A stretch of DNA of 64,000 bases from Deltaproteobacteria bacterium Ga0077550 (GTDB taxonomy: Bacteria > Myxococcota_A > Polyangia > Nannocystales > Nannocystaceae): NCBI GenBank assembly GCA_001464385.1, contig LNFB01000383.1, positions 1 to 64,000 on the forward strand, in the 5' to 3' direction. Each line of letters opens with the position of its first letter. Positions within the stretch are counted from its first letter, which is position 1. This document shows, one piece after another, positions 37,618 through 46,099 of this stretch. The notes beneath the pieces were generated by a model. It was not told the DNA's origin, did no database searches, and saw nothing but the letters and a program-made list of their open reading frames with translations. Position numbers and translations under genes: made by a program.

Positions 37618-39315
37618 TCAGCCCTTCTTGGGCTCGACGGCCACCGGCGGCGGCACGTCGCCGAGCAGATCGTCCCAGCCGCTGGCATCGATCGCCGGAG
37701 CCGCGGAGTTCGACGCGGCGACCGGAGGCGCGGCGATCGTCGGGGGTGCGGCGATCGTCGGGGGTGCGGCGATCGTCGGAGGCGCCGCGATCGTCGGAGG
37801 CGCCGCGATCGTCGGAGGCGCCGCGACGGGCGTCCCCGACGGCGGCGGCATCGGTGGCGGCATGAACGTCGGCGTGGGACCGGCAGCGGCCTCGATACGC
37901 GCGCGCGCAGCCTCCTCCTCGGCACGACGGCGGGCTGCGGCGGCCGCCTCGTCGGTGCGACGCGCCGCAGCGGCCGCCTCCGCTTCGGCACGGCGCCGCG
38001 CGGCCGCTTCGTCCTCCGCGGCCCGCCGCTGCGCCGCGGCGTCCTCCTCGGCACGGCGTCGCACCTCGGCGTCCGCGCGCTGCTTCGCCTCCGCCTCCGC
38101 GCGCTGCTTCGCCTCCGCCTCCGCGCGCTGCTTCGCCTCCGCCTCCGCGCGCTGCTTCGACTCCGCCTCCGCGCGCTGCTTCGCCTCCGCCTCCGCGCGC
38201 TGCTTCGCCTCCGCCTCCGCGCGCTGCTTCGCTTCCGCCTCCGCGCGCTGCTTCGACTCCGCCTCCGCGCGCTGCTTCGACTCCGCCTCCGCGCGCTGCT
38301 TCGCCTCCGCCTCCGCGCGCTGCTTCGACTCCGCCTCCGCGCTCGGCTTGTCGTCGCGTCGCTTCTCGCGACGCTCCTTGCGGCGGTCTCGCTTCTTCTC
38401 GCTGCGCTTGTCGCTGCGCGCCTCCGCGGCGGGGGCCGTGCGCGCGGCGGTGGTGCGCGCCGCCTGCTCGGCCGCGGCGCGGGCCTTGCGTTCGCGCTTC
38501 TCCGCCGCCTCGATCGCGGGGCGCAGGGTCTTGCGCGCGCGCTTGATGAGCTCGGCCGCGAGCTCGTCGCGCTCCGCCTCCTCGCCGGCCTGCGCCGCCT
38601 CGAGGATCGGCAACGCCTCCGCCGGCGCATCCGACCGCGCGATCGCGAGGGCGAGACCCGCGAGCACGCGCGGGTGACCGCCGAGCTGCTCGCGCGCCGC
38701 CTCGAGTTGAGCACGCGCCGCGGTCGAGCGACCCGCCTCCTCGAGCAGCGCGACGCCGAGGTCGAGTCGATCGCGCGGCGAGAGCACGCCCTTGCCGTCG
38801 AGCGTGGCGAGCAGCGCCCGCGCGTCCTTGCGATCGCCCGCGAGGAGCAGACCGTGCGCCTGGCCACTCACCAACGCCGGCAGCTCGGTCTGGCCGCTGA
38901 TCCGCGCGCAGTCGGCGAAGGCCTTCGCCGCCGCCCGGCCGTTGCCGAGCACGAGGTGCAACCGCCCGCGCTGCAGGGCGACCCACGCGTGGGGCGCGAA
39001 CAACGTCACGATCCGCTGCTTGTCGAGCGCCCCGAGCCACTTCGACGCGCCCGCTCGGTTCGACGCGGCGATGGTGACGCCCATCGCCTCGAGTCGCCGA
39101 TCCATCAGCGGTTGCAGGCCCAGGAGGACCGCGACGCCCGAGACGATGAACACGATGCGCGTCACCGGCTCGGCGATCGCCAGGCCGAGCATCAGGAACA
39201 CGGCCGCGAAGCCGAACCGCAGCAGCGTCCCGCCGAGCGGTCGTCCGCCGCGGGTCCATACCGAGCGCTCGACATCGACGTCGAGCAGGTCACCACGGCG
39301 CGAGAGGGCCGACAC
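37618..39315 (-). CDS. Membrane protein with TPR-like region and long charged coiled coil
   Basis: A 565-residue protein with four parts. Two membrane helices near residues 30-70 (FGFAAVFLMLGLAIAE, IVFIVSGVAVLLGLQP) come first. A helical repeat region to about 235 (HAWVALQRGRLHLVLGNGRA, AAKAFADCARISG) resembles TPRs. A Lys/Arg/Glu-rich coiled coil includes eleven 8-residue AEAExKQR repeats. The C-terminus has PPTIAA repeats and ends WDDLLGDVPPP. It is convergent with mglA (16 bases apart). It recalls TolA-like or cytoskeletal bridging proteins, but I find no defining domain. Confidence 0.65.
   Translation of the reverse strand: MSALSRRGDLLDVDVERSVWTRGGRPLGGTLLRFGFAAVFLMLGLAIAEPVTRIVFIVSGVAVLLGLQPLMDRRLEAMGVTIAASNRAGASKWLGALDKQRIVTLFAPHAWVALQRGRLHLVLGNGRAAAKAFADCARISGQTELPALVSGQAHGLLLAGDRKDARALLATLDGKGVLSPRDRLDLGVALLEEAGRSTAARAQLEAAREQLGGHPRVLAGLALAIARSDAPAEALPILEAAQAGEEAERDELAAELIKRARKTLRPAIEAAEKRERKARAAAEQAARTTAARTAPAAEARSDKRSEKKRDRRKERREKRRDDKPSAEAESKQRAEAEAKQRAEAESKQRAEAESKQRAEAEAKQRAEAEAKQRAEAEAKQRAEAESKQRAEAEAKQRAEAEAKQRAEAEAKQRADAEVRRRAEEDAAAQRRAAEDEAAARRRAEAEAAAAARRTDEAAAAARRRAEEEAARARIEAAAGPTPTFMPPPMPPPSGTPVAAPPTIAAPPTIAAPPTIAAPPTIAAPPTIAAPPVAASNSAAPAIDASGWDDLLGDVPPPVAVEPKKG
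37726..37832 (-). repeat. 18-bp tandem repeats encoding PPTIAA
   Basis: About five to six copies of an 18-base unit (core GCGATCGTCGG[AG]GG) encode PPTIAA in the C-terminal part of the coiled-coil protein. Approximate ends. Confidence 0.85.
38077..38340 (-). repeat. 24-bp tandem repeats, 11 units, encoding AEAExKQR
   Basis: Eleven head-to-tail 24-base units vary mainly at one codon position (TCG[C/A]CTC, giving Ala or Ser). They encode an 8-residue charged helical repeat within a coiled coil. The DNA identity is higher than protein selection alone would need, so copy number may vary among strains. Confidence 0.95.
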
Positions 39316-39491
39316 GGCGCGGGGATACCGGGTTTGGCGCCCCGCCGCAACCGCCGGAGGGGCCGTGGCGGGCCCGATGCGGGGATTCCACGCGGTTCGC
39401 GGCGGGCCTGAGCCGCCCGAGGGCGCGATCGGACGCGATCGGGCGCGGCATTCGGTCAGGCCGATGCTCGACGCCTGCTACACTCCCGTCC

Positions 39492-40508
39492 GTGGTCCAC
39501 GTCGCGAGCGACGTCGCTGCGTTCCTTCACCGGCGCGAGGTCTCGGCGTACGAACAACGCCTGGCCCGCTCTGCCTACGCGTACGGGGTCGATCTGCGGC
39601 GATCGGCGTGGCTCGACGGGTCGCGCTTCGGCGACCCGATCATGCGCTCGATCGACCGCAACTGGAACGCGACGGTCGCCGACCTGACCGGCTCGATCCT
39701 CCAGGATGCCTCACGCTCCGCGCCGCTCGGGTTGATGGAGGACATCGCTCGGATCGCGCGGCTGCTCCGCGCACCGATGCCCGCGCTGCGGTTGTTGGTC
39801 CGCGGACTCGCGCCGACGCGGTGGCCGTTGGTCACCCCGCTGGGCACCACCAAGGGCGCCGTGCACTGGCTCGTCGTCGATGCCGAGCAGCTCGCCGCGC
39901 TGCCCGCCCACGAGCGCACGTTCCTGCTCGGCGCGGCGCTTGCCGACCTGCAGTGTGATCACGGTCCGATCTACGCCGCGCACCTGATGAGCGATCGATC
40001 GGAGCGCGGACTCGGCATGGTCCGGCTGTTGCTGCGACCGTGGTCGAACGTCGGCGTGTTCTCGGCGGATCGCGGCGGCCTCATCGCCTGCGGTGATCTC
40101 GACGCGGCTCGCTCGGCGATGCGCGCCCACGACGAGGTGGTCGCGCCCTGGCTCCCGCCGCGCCCCGCCCTCGCGCAACGCGAGCGCGCGCTCGCGGACT
40201 TCGATCGCTCGGCGACGATGGCTCGCCTGCGGCTGATGCTCGAGCGCCACCGTCAGGCCGATCGCGAGCCGACGCTCGTGCCGCCCGCCGCGCCGATGCC
40301 CGATCTCGAGGGTGCGGCGCCTTCGGACGACGCCGCGACGCCGCCTCCCGCCGAGGACGCGCCGCGTGATCCTTATCGTCGCGCGGCCGCGACGCCCGAG
40401 CCGAAGAAGCCCCCCGAGCGCGATGAAGAGATGGAGCGCGCCCTCGCCGGCGCGTGGTCGCTCGCGCGCTGCGATGCCCGCCTCACCCGGAGACTCGGAC
40501 TGCTGTGA
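39492..40508 (+). CDS. Inactive M48-like peptidase-fold protein, dynamin operon
   Basis: A 338-residue cytoplasmic-looking protein. Its middle resembles the M48 metallopeptidases found in myxobacteria: RSAYAYGVDL near the start, AVHWLVVDAEQLAALPAHE, then RTFLLGAALADLQCDHGPIY where active enzymes have LGHExxHIQxGHV, and VFSADRGGLIACGDLDAA where they have ExxADRAGLL. The HExxH equivalent is A148-A-L-A-D152, and the third ligand Glu is Val 189, so zinc catalysis should be lost. The C-terminus is Pro-rich then basic (ARCDARLTRRLGLL). GTG start at 39492. Its stop overlaps the start of the first dynamin-like GTPase, implying coupled translation and perhaps a complex. Confidence 0.6.
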   Translation: MVHVASDVAAFLHRREVSAYEQRLARSAYAYGVDLRRSAWLDGSRFGDPIMRSIDRNWNATVADLTGSILQDASRSAPLGLMEDIARIARLLRAPMPALRLLVRGLAPTRWPLVTPLGTTKGAVHWLVVDAEQLAALPAHERTFLLGAALADLQCDHGPIYAAHLMSDRSERGLGMVRLLLRPWSNVGVFSADRGGLIACGDLDAARSAMRAHDEVVAPWLPPRPALAQRERALADFDRSATMARLRLMLERHRQADREPTLVPPAAPMPDLEGAAPSDDAATPPPAEDAPRDPYRRAAATPEPKKPPERDEEMERALAGAWSLARCDARLTRRLGLL

Positions 40509-42403
40509 GCGCCGCCGATCCCAACTCTGTCGCGCCAGGGTCGGTCCCCGGCGCTGCCTCCGGGCCCACGGCCGCCGCGAACGACGGCTTCCTCGACGTC
40601 GGCACGCTCGCGCCGGTCGCCGCGCGACTCGCCGAGATCGCCGGCGAGCTCGGCCTGTCGGCGCTCGCCTCGATGATCGTCGACGACACCGCGCGGCGAC
40701 TCGAGCACGGCGTCGTGCGCGTGCTCGTGCTCGGCGAGATCAAGCAGGGCAAGAGCTCGCTGGTCAATGCGCTGCTCGGCCGCGAGGCCCTGCCCGTCGG
40801 CGTCACGCCGACGACGGGCGCCACCGTGATCGTCCGCGCCTCCGAAACGCCGGGCATGTGGTCGGTCGCCGAGGACGACACGCGTGAGCCGCTCGACGCC
40901 GCGAGCTTCGCGACGCGGGCCAAGGGCGCGCCGCGGGGCGAGGCGCCGCCGACCGGTCGACTCGAGCTGCACGTCGGGGCTGAGGTGATCCCCGTCGGCC
41001 TCGAGCTCGTCGACACGCCCGGCATCAATGACATCGCCAACTGGCGTGCGACGATCAGCCGCGGCGAGCTGCCGAGCGCCGACGTGCTGATCCTCGTGCT
41101 CGACGCGACGCAGCTCCTCAACCGCACCGAGATGGCGTTCCTGCGCGACGCCCTCGCGGCGGTCGGCGGCCTCGGCCGCTCCGGCGCGCGACTGGTGCTC
41201 GCCGTCAACCGCGTCGATCTCGTCGCGCCCAGCGATCGGCCGCTGCTCCGCGAGTACCTGACCAAGGAGCTCCACGCCCTCGTCGGCGACGCGATCGCGT
41301 CGAGCGACATCTTCGAGACCGAGGCCCGCGGCGCACTGCGCGAGCCGACCGCCGATCGCCACGGCATCGCCGAGGTCGCGCGCCTGCGGGCGCTGCTGTT
41401 CGAGCTCGCCGCCGGCCGACGCGACGTGCTGCCGACGCGCGCGCGGGCCAGCCTCGTCGGCCACGCCCGGTTGCTCGCCCACAACGCCGCGGTCGCAGCC
41501 CACGCCCTCGCCCTCGAGCAGGACGCGCTTCGCCGCGAGATCCGAACGCTCGAGCGCGAGTGGGAGGGCCATGAGCTCGACATGACCGCGGTGCGCGAGG
41601 CGATGACCAGCGCGCGCGCGCGGATCGTCTCCGCCAGCGGCGAGCGCATCGAGGCCTTCCGCAGCCAGTTGCAGGCGAGCGCCGCGTCGGCGATCAACAT
41701 CGCCAGCCAGCGCGTGCTCGCCAGCCACCTGCCCGGCGCGCTGCACGACGCGATGCTCGCGTTCGCGGCCGAGGAGAGCACGCGGCTGCACGGCGAGCTC
41801 GACGATCTCACGCAGCAGGCGATCCACACCCACTCCGAGCACGTGCGGCGCTTGCTGGCCTTCGCGACGCTGCGCCTCGGCTTCCGCGGGCCGACGATCT
41901 ACCTCGACCCACCGTCGGTGGGCCTCGAGGTCGGGATGATCGCGATCGGCCTGGTCGGCACCGCGGTGATGTACTTCGGCAACCTCGTCGCCGGCATGGT
42001 CATGACCGTCGCCGGGCCGCTGGCCACCGTCGTCCTGCGCGAGCGATCGCTGCGCGACGCCCGGGCCCGCGCCCGCGAGGAGCTCCCGCTGGCCCTCGAT
42101 CGCGCGAGCTCGGCGCTGTCCGAGGCCATCGCGCGCACCGTCGATCAACACGTCGGCGCGCTCGACGAGCACCTCGTCCTCGCCAACCGTGCGATCGCCG
42201 AGCAGCTCGCCGCCGTGCTGCGCCGCGCCCAGGCCTCGCTCACCGTCGACGACGCGCCCAGCACCACCGAGGTGGTCGCGTCGCGGCGCACGCGAGCGCA
42301 GCTGCGACTGCACGGGCTCGAGGTCGAGCTGTCGCAGATCTCCGCGGCCCTGGTCGCCGACGATGCGCCCGACGACGACGACGACGCTGCCGTCGCGCAG
42401 TGA
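40505..42403 (+). CDS. Dynamin-like GTPase (bacterial DLP), first of pair
   Basis: A 632-residue large GTPase of the dynamin-like family. G1 is GEIKQGKSS (77-85), G2 TPTTGAT (101-107), G3 VDTPGINDI, and G4 VNRVDL. Long helical regions follow (residues 300-480), as in the stalk. A hydrophobic hairpin (VGMIAIGLVGTAVMYFGNLV, AGMVMTVAGPLATVVL) lies near residues 480-520 and should insert in membrane, as the paddle of bacterial DLPs does. An acidic tail ends it. GTG start at 40505 overlaps the preceding stop. Bacterial DLPs often occur as unequal pairs that act together on membranes; a second DLP follows 26 bases on. Confidence 0.85.
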   Translation: MSAADPNSVAPGSVPGAASGPTAAANDGFLDVGTLAPVAARLAEIAGELGLSALASMIVDDTARRLEHGVVRVLVLGEIKQGKSSLVNALLGREALPVGVTPTTGATVIVRASETPGMWSVAEDDTREPLDAASFATRAKGAPRGEAPPTGRLELHVGAEVIPVGLELVDTPGINDIANWRATISRGELPSADVLILVLDATQLLNRTEMAFLRDALAAVGGLGRSGARLVLAVNRVDLVAPSDRPLLREYLTKELHALVGDAIASSDIFETEARGALREPTADRHGIAEVARLRALLFELAAGRRDVLPTRARASLVGHARLLAHNAAVAAHALALEQDALRREIRTLEREWEGHELDMTAVREAMTSARARIVSASGERIEAFRSQLQASAASAINIASQRVLASHLPGALHDAMLAFAAEESTRLHGELDDLTQQAIHTHSEHVRRLLAFATLRLGFRGPTIYLDPPSVGLEVGMIAIGLVGTAVMYFGNLVAGMVMTVAGPLATVVLRERSLRDARARAREELPLALDRASSALSEAIARTVDQHVGALDEHLVLANRAIAEQLAAVLRRAQASLTVDDAPSTTEVVASRRTRAQLRLHGLEVELSQISAALVADDAPDDDDDAAVAQ

Positions 42404-42429
42404 CGCGGTGCTCGGGTAGACTCACCGCG

Positions 42430-45400
42430 ATGAGTCAGGATCCGCCCGGTCGCAAGCGCACGGTTGGCGACGCACTCGGGGGCTTCGCCCGGCGCGTCGG
42501 AGAGTTGATCGGCGAGGTCTCGGGCGCCGTCACGACGCCCGACGGTCTGCGCGAGCCCCTCGATCGCGCCCGCGCGCTGCGGTTGGGCGCTGCACCCGAC
42601 GCGGCGCTGGGAATCCTGCGCAGCGTCCCCGAGGCGCTGCTCACCCATCCGATGACGCGATTCTCCGTCGGGCTCTGCCACGTGCACGACGGCCTGCTCG
42701 GCGGCCGACCGATCCGCGCGCTGACCGAGGTGATCGACGAGCTCGGCGAGCAGCTCGGGCCGGGACCACTGCAGCTGCTCCGCGCCGCGCATGCCGAGTT
42801 CGAGGGTCGCCACGAGGCCGCGCTCGACGATCTGCGACGCGCCGCCCGCGATCTCGGTCGGCTCGCCGACGCGGAGCTCGGCGAGGCGCGGTTCCTCATC
42901 CATCTGCTCGCCGCCCTCGCACACTTCGCGCTCGGAGCCGAGGACCGCACGCTCCGCGAACTCCGCAAGGCGAAGACGCGGCTGCCGCCCGAGGCCGGCG
43001 TCGCGCTGCGTCACATGGTGCTCGTGCGCGGCGTCGAGCACCTGCTCGCCGCCGACGTGCTCGACGACGCGCTGGCGTGGGTGCGCGAGGCATTGGCGCT
43101 GGATCCCCACGATCGCGACGCCGGCGAGCTGCTCGTGCGCGTGCTCGCCAGCAAGGGCGATCGTGCCGCGGCGCTCGCCGAGCTCGCGCGCTTCGATCAG
43201 GACGATCCGGAGCTCGATCGCACGCGACTCTGGGTCGAGCTCACCGTCGGTGCCCCCGGCGTCGACGCGCGCGCGCTGTCGCTGCGGGTGCTGCAGCGCT
43301 CGCCCGAGGACCACGCGTTGCGTCGCCTGTGGGCGCTGGCCGAGCTGCGCCGCGCTGCCGCCCACGCCGAAGAGACCATCGATCCGGTGATCCGACGCGA
43401 GCTCGTCGAGGCGCTCGCGCGGGCCTGCGACGACGCGCCGAAGGCCGCCCGCGATCGACACCTGCACGAGCTCGCCCACGCCGCGCTCCGCCTGGAGTGG
43501 TTCCCCGATTCGGTGCGCACGCTGGTGCTCGCGCGGCTGCGCGCCGACGAGGGCACCGCGCCCGAGGAGCTCCGGTTGCTGCGGGCGCGCATGCGGCTCT
43601 CCGCGAAGGACCCCGCCGACGCGGCCGGCGACTTCGTGCCGGGTGATCCGCCGCGCTTCCGCGCCGACGCGGATCTCGGCGGCGGCTTCGGGCCCGATCC
43701 GATGAGCCCGGTTCGCAGCGACGACACCCGCATCGCGCTGCTCTGTGCGCAGCGCGACCTCGCAGCCGCCGAGCTGTGCCTGCTGCGCGGCGACAGCAAC
43801 GCGGCCCAGGATCTCCTCGTCAGCGCGCTGGTCGAGTGGCCGGGCCTGCCGCGCGCGCGCGAGCTGCTGGCGTCGCTGGTCCACACGCCGTCGCAGTCGC
43901 GACTCGAGGATCTGCTCGCCAGCGCGACCGCTCTACTCGCCGCGATCCCGAACCGGGTGATGGGGCTGCCGATGGATGGCGTCGGCGAGGCCCTGTCGCA
44001 GGTGATCGCGGCCCGCGAACGCATGGTCCGTCCGCTGACGATCGCGATCATGGGCGAGTTCTCCGCGGGCAAGAGCACCTTCGTCAACGCGCTGCTCGCC
44101 GAGGCGGTCGCGCCGATGGGCGTGCTGCCGACGACGACGACGATCAACGTCTTCCGCCGCGGGCCCTCGAGTGGCGCTCGTGTCCACTACCGCGACGGCC
44201 ACATCGAGACGCTCGGCGCCGACGAGGTGCAGAAGTTCCTGCACGGACTCGACAGCACGGCTGCGGCGACGATCCGCCACGTCGAGATCGAGCGGGTCGG
44301 CGCGCGGATGGGCGATGCCGCGGTCGTCGACACGCCCGGGCTCAACGCGCTCGACGCGTTCCACGAGCAGGTCGCCCGCGGCTTCATCGACGAGGCCGAC
44401 GCCGTGGTGTGGCTGTTCTCGGCGACGCGCAGCGGCGCGGCCTCCGAGGTCGGGATGCTCGCGAGCCTCCGCGCCGGTGGTCGTCGTGTGCTCGGCGTGC
44501 TCAACAAGGTCGATACCCTCGACGCCGCGGAGCAGCAGGAGCTCGCGAGCTACCTGCGCGAGCAACTCGGCGAGGTGCTGGTCGAGGTGGTGCCGCTGCG
44601 TGCCCGCGCCGCGCTCGAGTTCCGCACCGACACTTCACGCTCGGCGGCGCATGGGGCGACCGGCGACGATCCGTTCCTCGCGGTCGAGACGGCGCTCGAG
44701 CGCCACTTTCTCACGCGCGCCCGCGAGCTCAAGCGCGAGCTGACGCTACGACGACTCGGCGAGGCGCTGGTCACCGCGCGCAGCACCGTGCTCGCCACGA
44801 TCGACGCGCTGTCGGCCCGGGCCCACGCCGCCGCCGGCGACGACGACCGCGGGCGCGCGAGCGTACCCACGGTGCTCGGCCGCTTCGCCGATGCCCTCGT
44901 CGCGGGGCTGCTCGACATCGATGACATCCTCGTGCGCGAGGGCCTGTCGCTCGGCGTGCTCCGGGGTAGCAAGGCGACGCCCAAGGTCGCCCTCGATCCG
45001 CAGGACGCGGAGTACCTCGCGGCCTGCTTCCGCGACAGCGCACTCGCGGTGCTGCAGCGCGCGCTGGTCGAGCTCGTGCGTGACGACGCCGCGGCGAGCG
45101 AGGTGCTGGATCGCGAGTTCGTCTCGTGGGCCTCGGGGCACCTCGAGGGCCTGGTCGCCGCCGGATTCCTGCAGCGCGCCGTCGCGGCCGGCAGCGCGGC
45201 GATCTCCCAGGGCGAGGCGGGCGCACGCGAGGCGTTCCGCGACGCGCTCGCGCCGTTGTCCGCGGCATGGGCCGCGCGCGCGCGCAGCCTGGTGCGAGCG
45301 ATCGAACGCACGCGGGCCCGCGCGGGTCGTCACGCCCGCAGCGCGCCCGAGGCCGAGGCGCTGCGCCTGCGCGCCACCGTGCTCGCGTCGATCGACGCCC

Positions 45401-45432
45401 TCGCGCACGCCGTGGGGGAGCTGCCCCCGTGA
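42430..45432 (+). CDS. Large dynamin-like GTPase with N-terminal TPR-type region, second of pair
   Basis: A 1000-residue protein. The first 500 residues are helical repeats of TPR type (LGAAPDAALGILRSVPEALL, DALAWVREALALDPHDRDAG). The GTPase domain follows: G1 GEFSAGKST (residues 542-550), GVLPTTTTINVF as G2, VVDTPGLNAL as G3, and LNKVDTLD as G4. About 250 residues of helical stalk-like sequence close the protein, ending in an Arg-rich segment. No obvious membrane hairpin is present, in contrast to its partner, so this may be the soluble subunit of a hetero-oligomeric DLP. Start ATG 42430. Its stop overlaps the rnhB start by 4 bases. Confidence 0.8.
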   Translation: MSQDPPGRKRTVGDALGGFARRVGELIGEVSGAVTTPDGLREPLDRARALRLGAAPDAALGILRSVPEALLTHPMTRFSVGLCHVHDGLLGGRPIRALTEVIDELGEQLGPGPLQLLRAAHAEFEGRHEAALDDLRRAARDLGRLADAELGEARFLIHLLAALAHFALGAEDRTLRELRKAKTRLPPEAGVALRHMVLVRGVEHLLAADVLDDALAWVREALALDPHDRDAGELLVRVLASKGDRAAALAELARFDQDDPELDRTRLWVELTVGAPGVDARALSLRVLQRSPEDHALRRLWALAELRRAAAHAEETIDPVIRRELVEALARACDDAPKAARDRHLHELAHAALRLEWFPDSVRTLVLARLRADEGTAPEELRLLRARMRLSAKDPADAAGDFVPGDPPRFRADADLGGGFGPDPMSPVRSDDTRIALLCAQRDLAAAELCLLRGDSNAAQDLLVSALVEWPGLPRARELLASLVHTPSQSRLEDLLASATALLAAIPNRVMGLPMDGVGEALSQVIAARERMVRPLTIAIMGEFSAGKSTFVNALLAEAVAPMGVLPTTTTINVFRRGPSSGARVHYRDGHIETLGADEVQKFLHGLDSTAAATIRHVEIERVGARMGDAAVVDTPGLNALDAFHEQVARGFIDEADAVVWLFSATRSGAASEVGMLASLRAGGRRVLGVLNKVDTLDAAEQQELASYLREQLGEVLVEVVPLRARAALEFRTDTSRSAAHGATGDDPFLAVETALERHFLTRARELKRELTLRRLGEALVTARSTVLATIDALSARAHAAAGDDDRGRASVPTVLGRFADALVAGLLDIDDILVREGLSLGVLRGSKATPKVALDPQDAEYLAACFRDSALAVLQRALVELVRDDAAASEVLDREFVSWASGHLEGLVAAGFLQRAVAAGSAAISQGEAGAREAFRDALAPLSAAWAARARSLVRAIERTRARAGRHARSAPEAEALRLRATVLASIDALAHAVGELPP

Positions 45433-46085
45433 CGACCGCGATGCTCCGGGTGTTCGGCGTCGACGAGGCCGGCCGCGGCCCGATCCTCGGGCCGATGGCG
45501 ATCGGCGTGGTCGCCCTCGATCGTCGCTGCGCGTCCGCACTGAAGCGCGCCGGCGTCGTCGACAGCAAGGACTTCGGCGCGGGACCCGACGCGTGGTCGC
45601 TCCGCGCCGAGCTCGCGGCGCTGATCGAGCGCAAGGCCGCCGCCTTCGCGGTGCGCCTCGTCGACGTCGACGAGATCGATCACTACACCTACCGCGGCCA
45701 GCTCAACGCGCTCGAGCGGCGCGTCGCCTGCGAGCTGCTACGCGAGCTCGGTGTCGGCGATCGCGAACGCATCGTGTGCGACGGACGAACGCTCTTCTCT
45801 CCGTTGCGCGCGCTGTTCCCCGCGCTCGAGGCGGTCGATCGCGGCGAGTCGGTGCACACCGCGGTGGCGGCCGCGTCGATCCTCGCCAAGCACGCACGTG
45901 ACACCGCGTTCGCGTCGATCGCCGCGCGCTACGAGCCCGAGTTCGGCCCGATCTCCGGCGGCGGTTACATCAACCCGGCGACCCGCCGCTTCCTCGACGC
46001 GTACGAGGCCAAGCACGGCGGCCTGCCGCCCGAGGCGCGCAAGAGCTGGGGCAGCAAGGGCGACGCGAACCTGTCGCTGCTCTGA
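45429..46085 (+). CDS. rnhB: Ribonuclease HII
   Basis: A 218-residue RNase HII, which cleaves RNA in RNA-DNA hybrids and removes misincorporated ribonucleotides. The signature VDEAGRGPILGP has catalytic Asp 12 and Glu 13. VDSKDFG, RIVCDGRTLF and HTAVAAASILAKHARD supply the other conserved segments, with the Asp of VCDG as a third metal ligand. GGYINPATRRFL is a C-terminal family element (usually GYPT). GTG start at 45429 overlaps the stop of the large dynamin-like gene by 4 bases, making it the last gene of that operon. Confidence 0.92.
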   Translation: MTTAMLRVFGVDEAGRGPILGPMAIGVVALDRRCASALKRAGVVDSKDFGAGPDAWSLRAELAALIERKAAAFAVRLVDVDEIDHYTYRGQLNALERRVACELLRELGVGDRERIVCDGRTLFSPLRALFPALEAVDRGESVHTAVAAASILAKHARDTAFASIAARYEPEFGPISGGGYINPATRRFLDAYEAKHGGLPPEARKSWGSKGDANLSLL

Positions 46086-46099
46086 GGCGAGCCGCACGA

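Noticed and set aside
38077-38340. Regular 24-bp repeats resembling a CRISPR array
   Set aside because: The units are contiguous with no spacers and are in frame inside a coding sequence.
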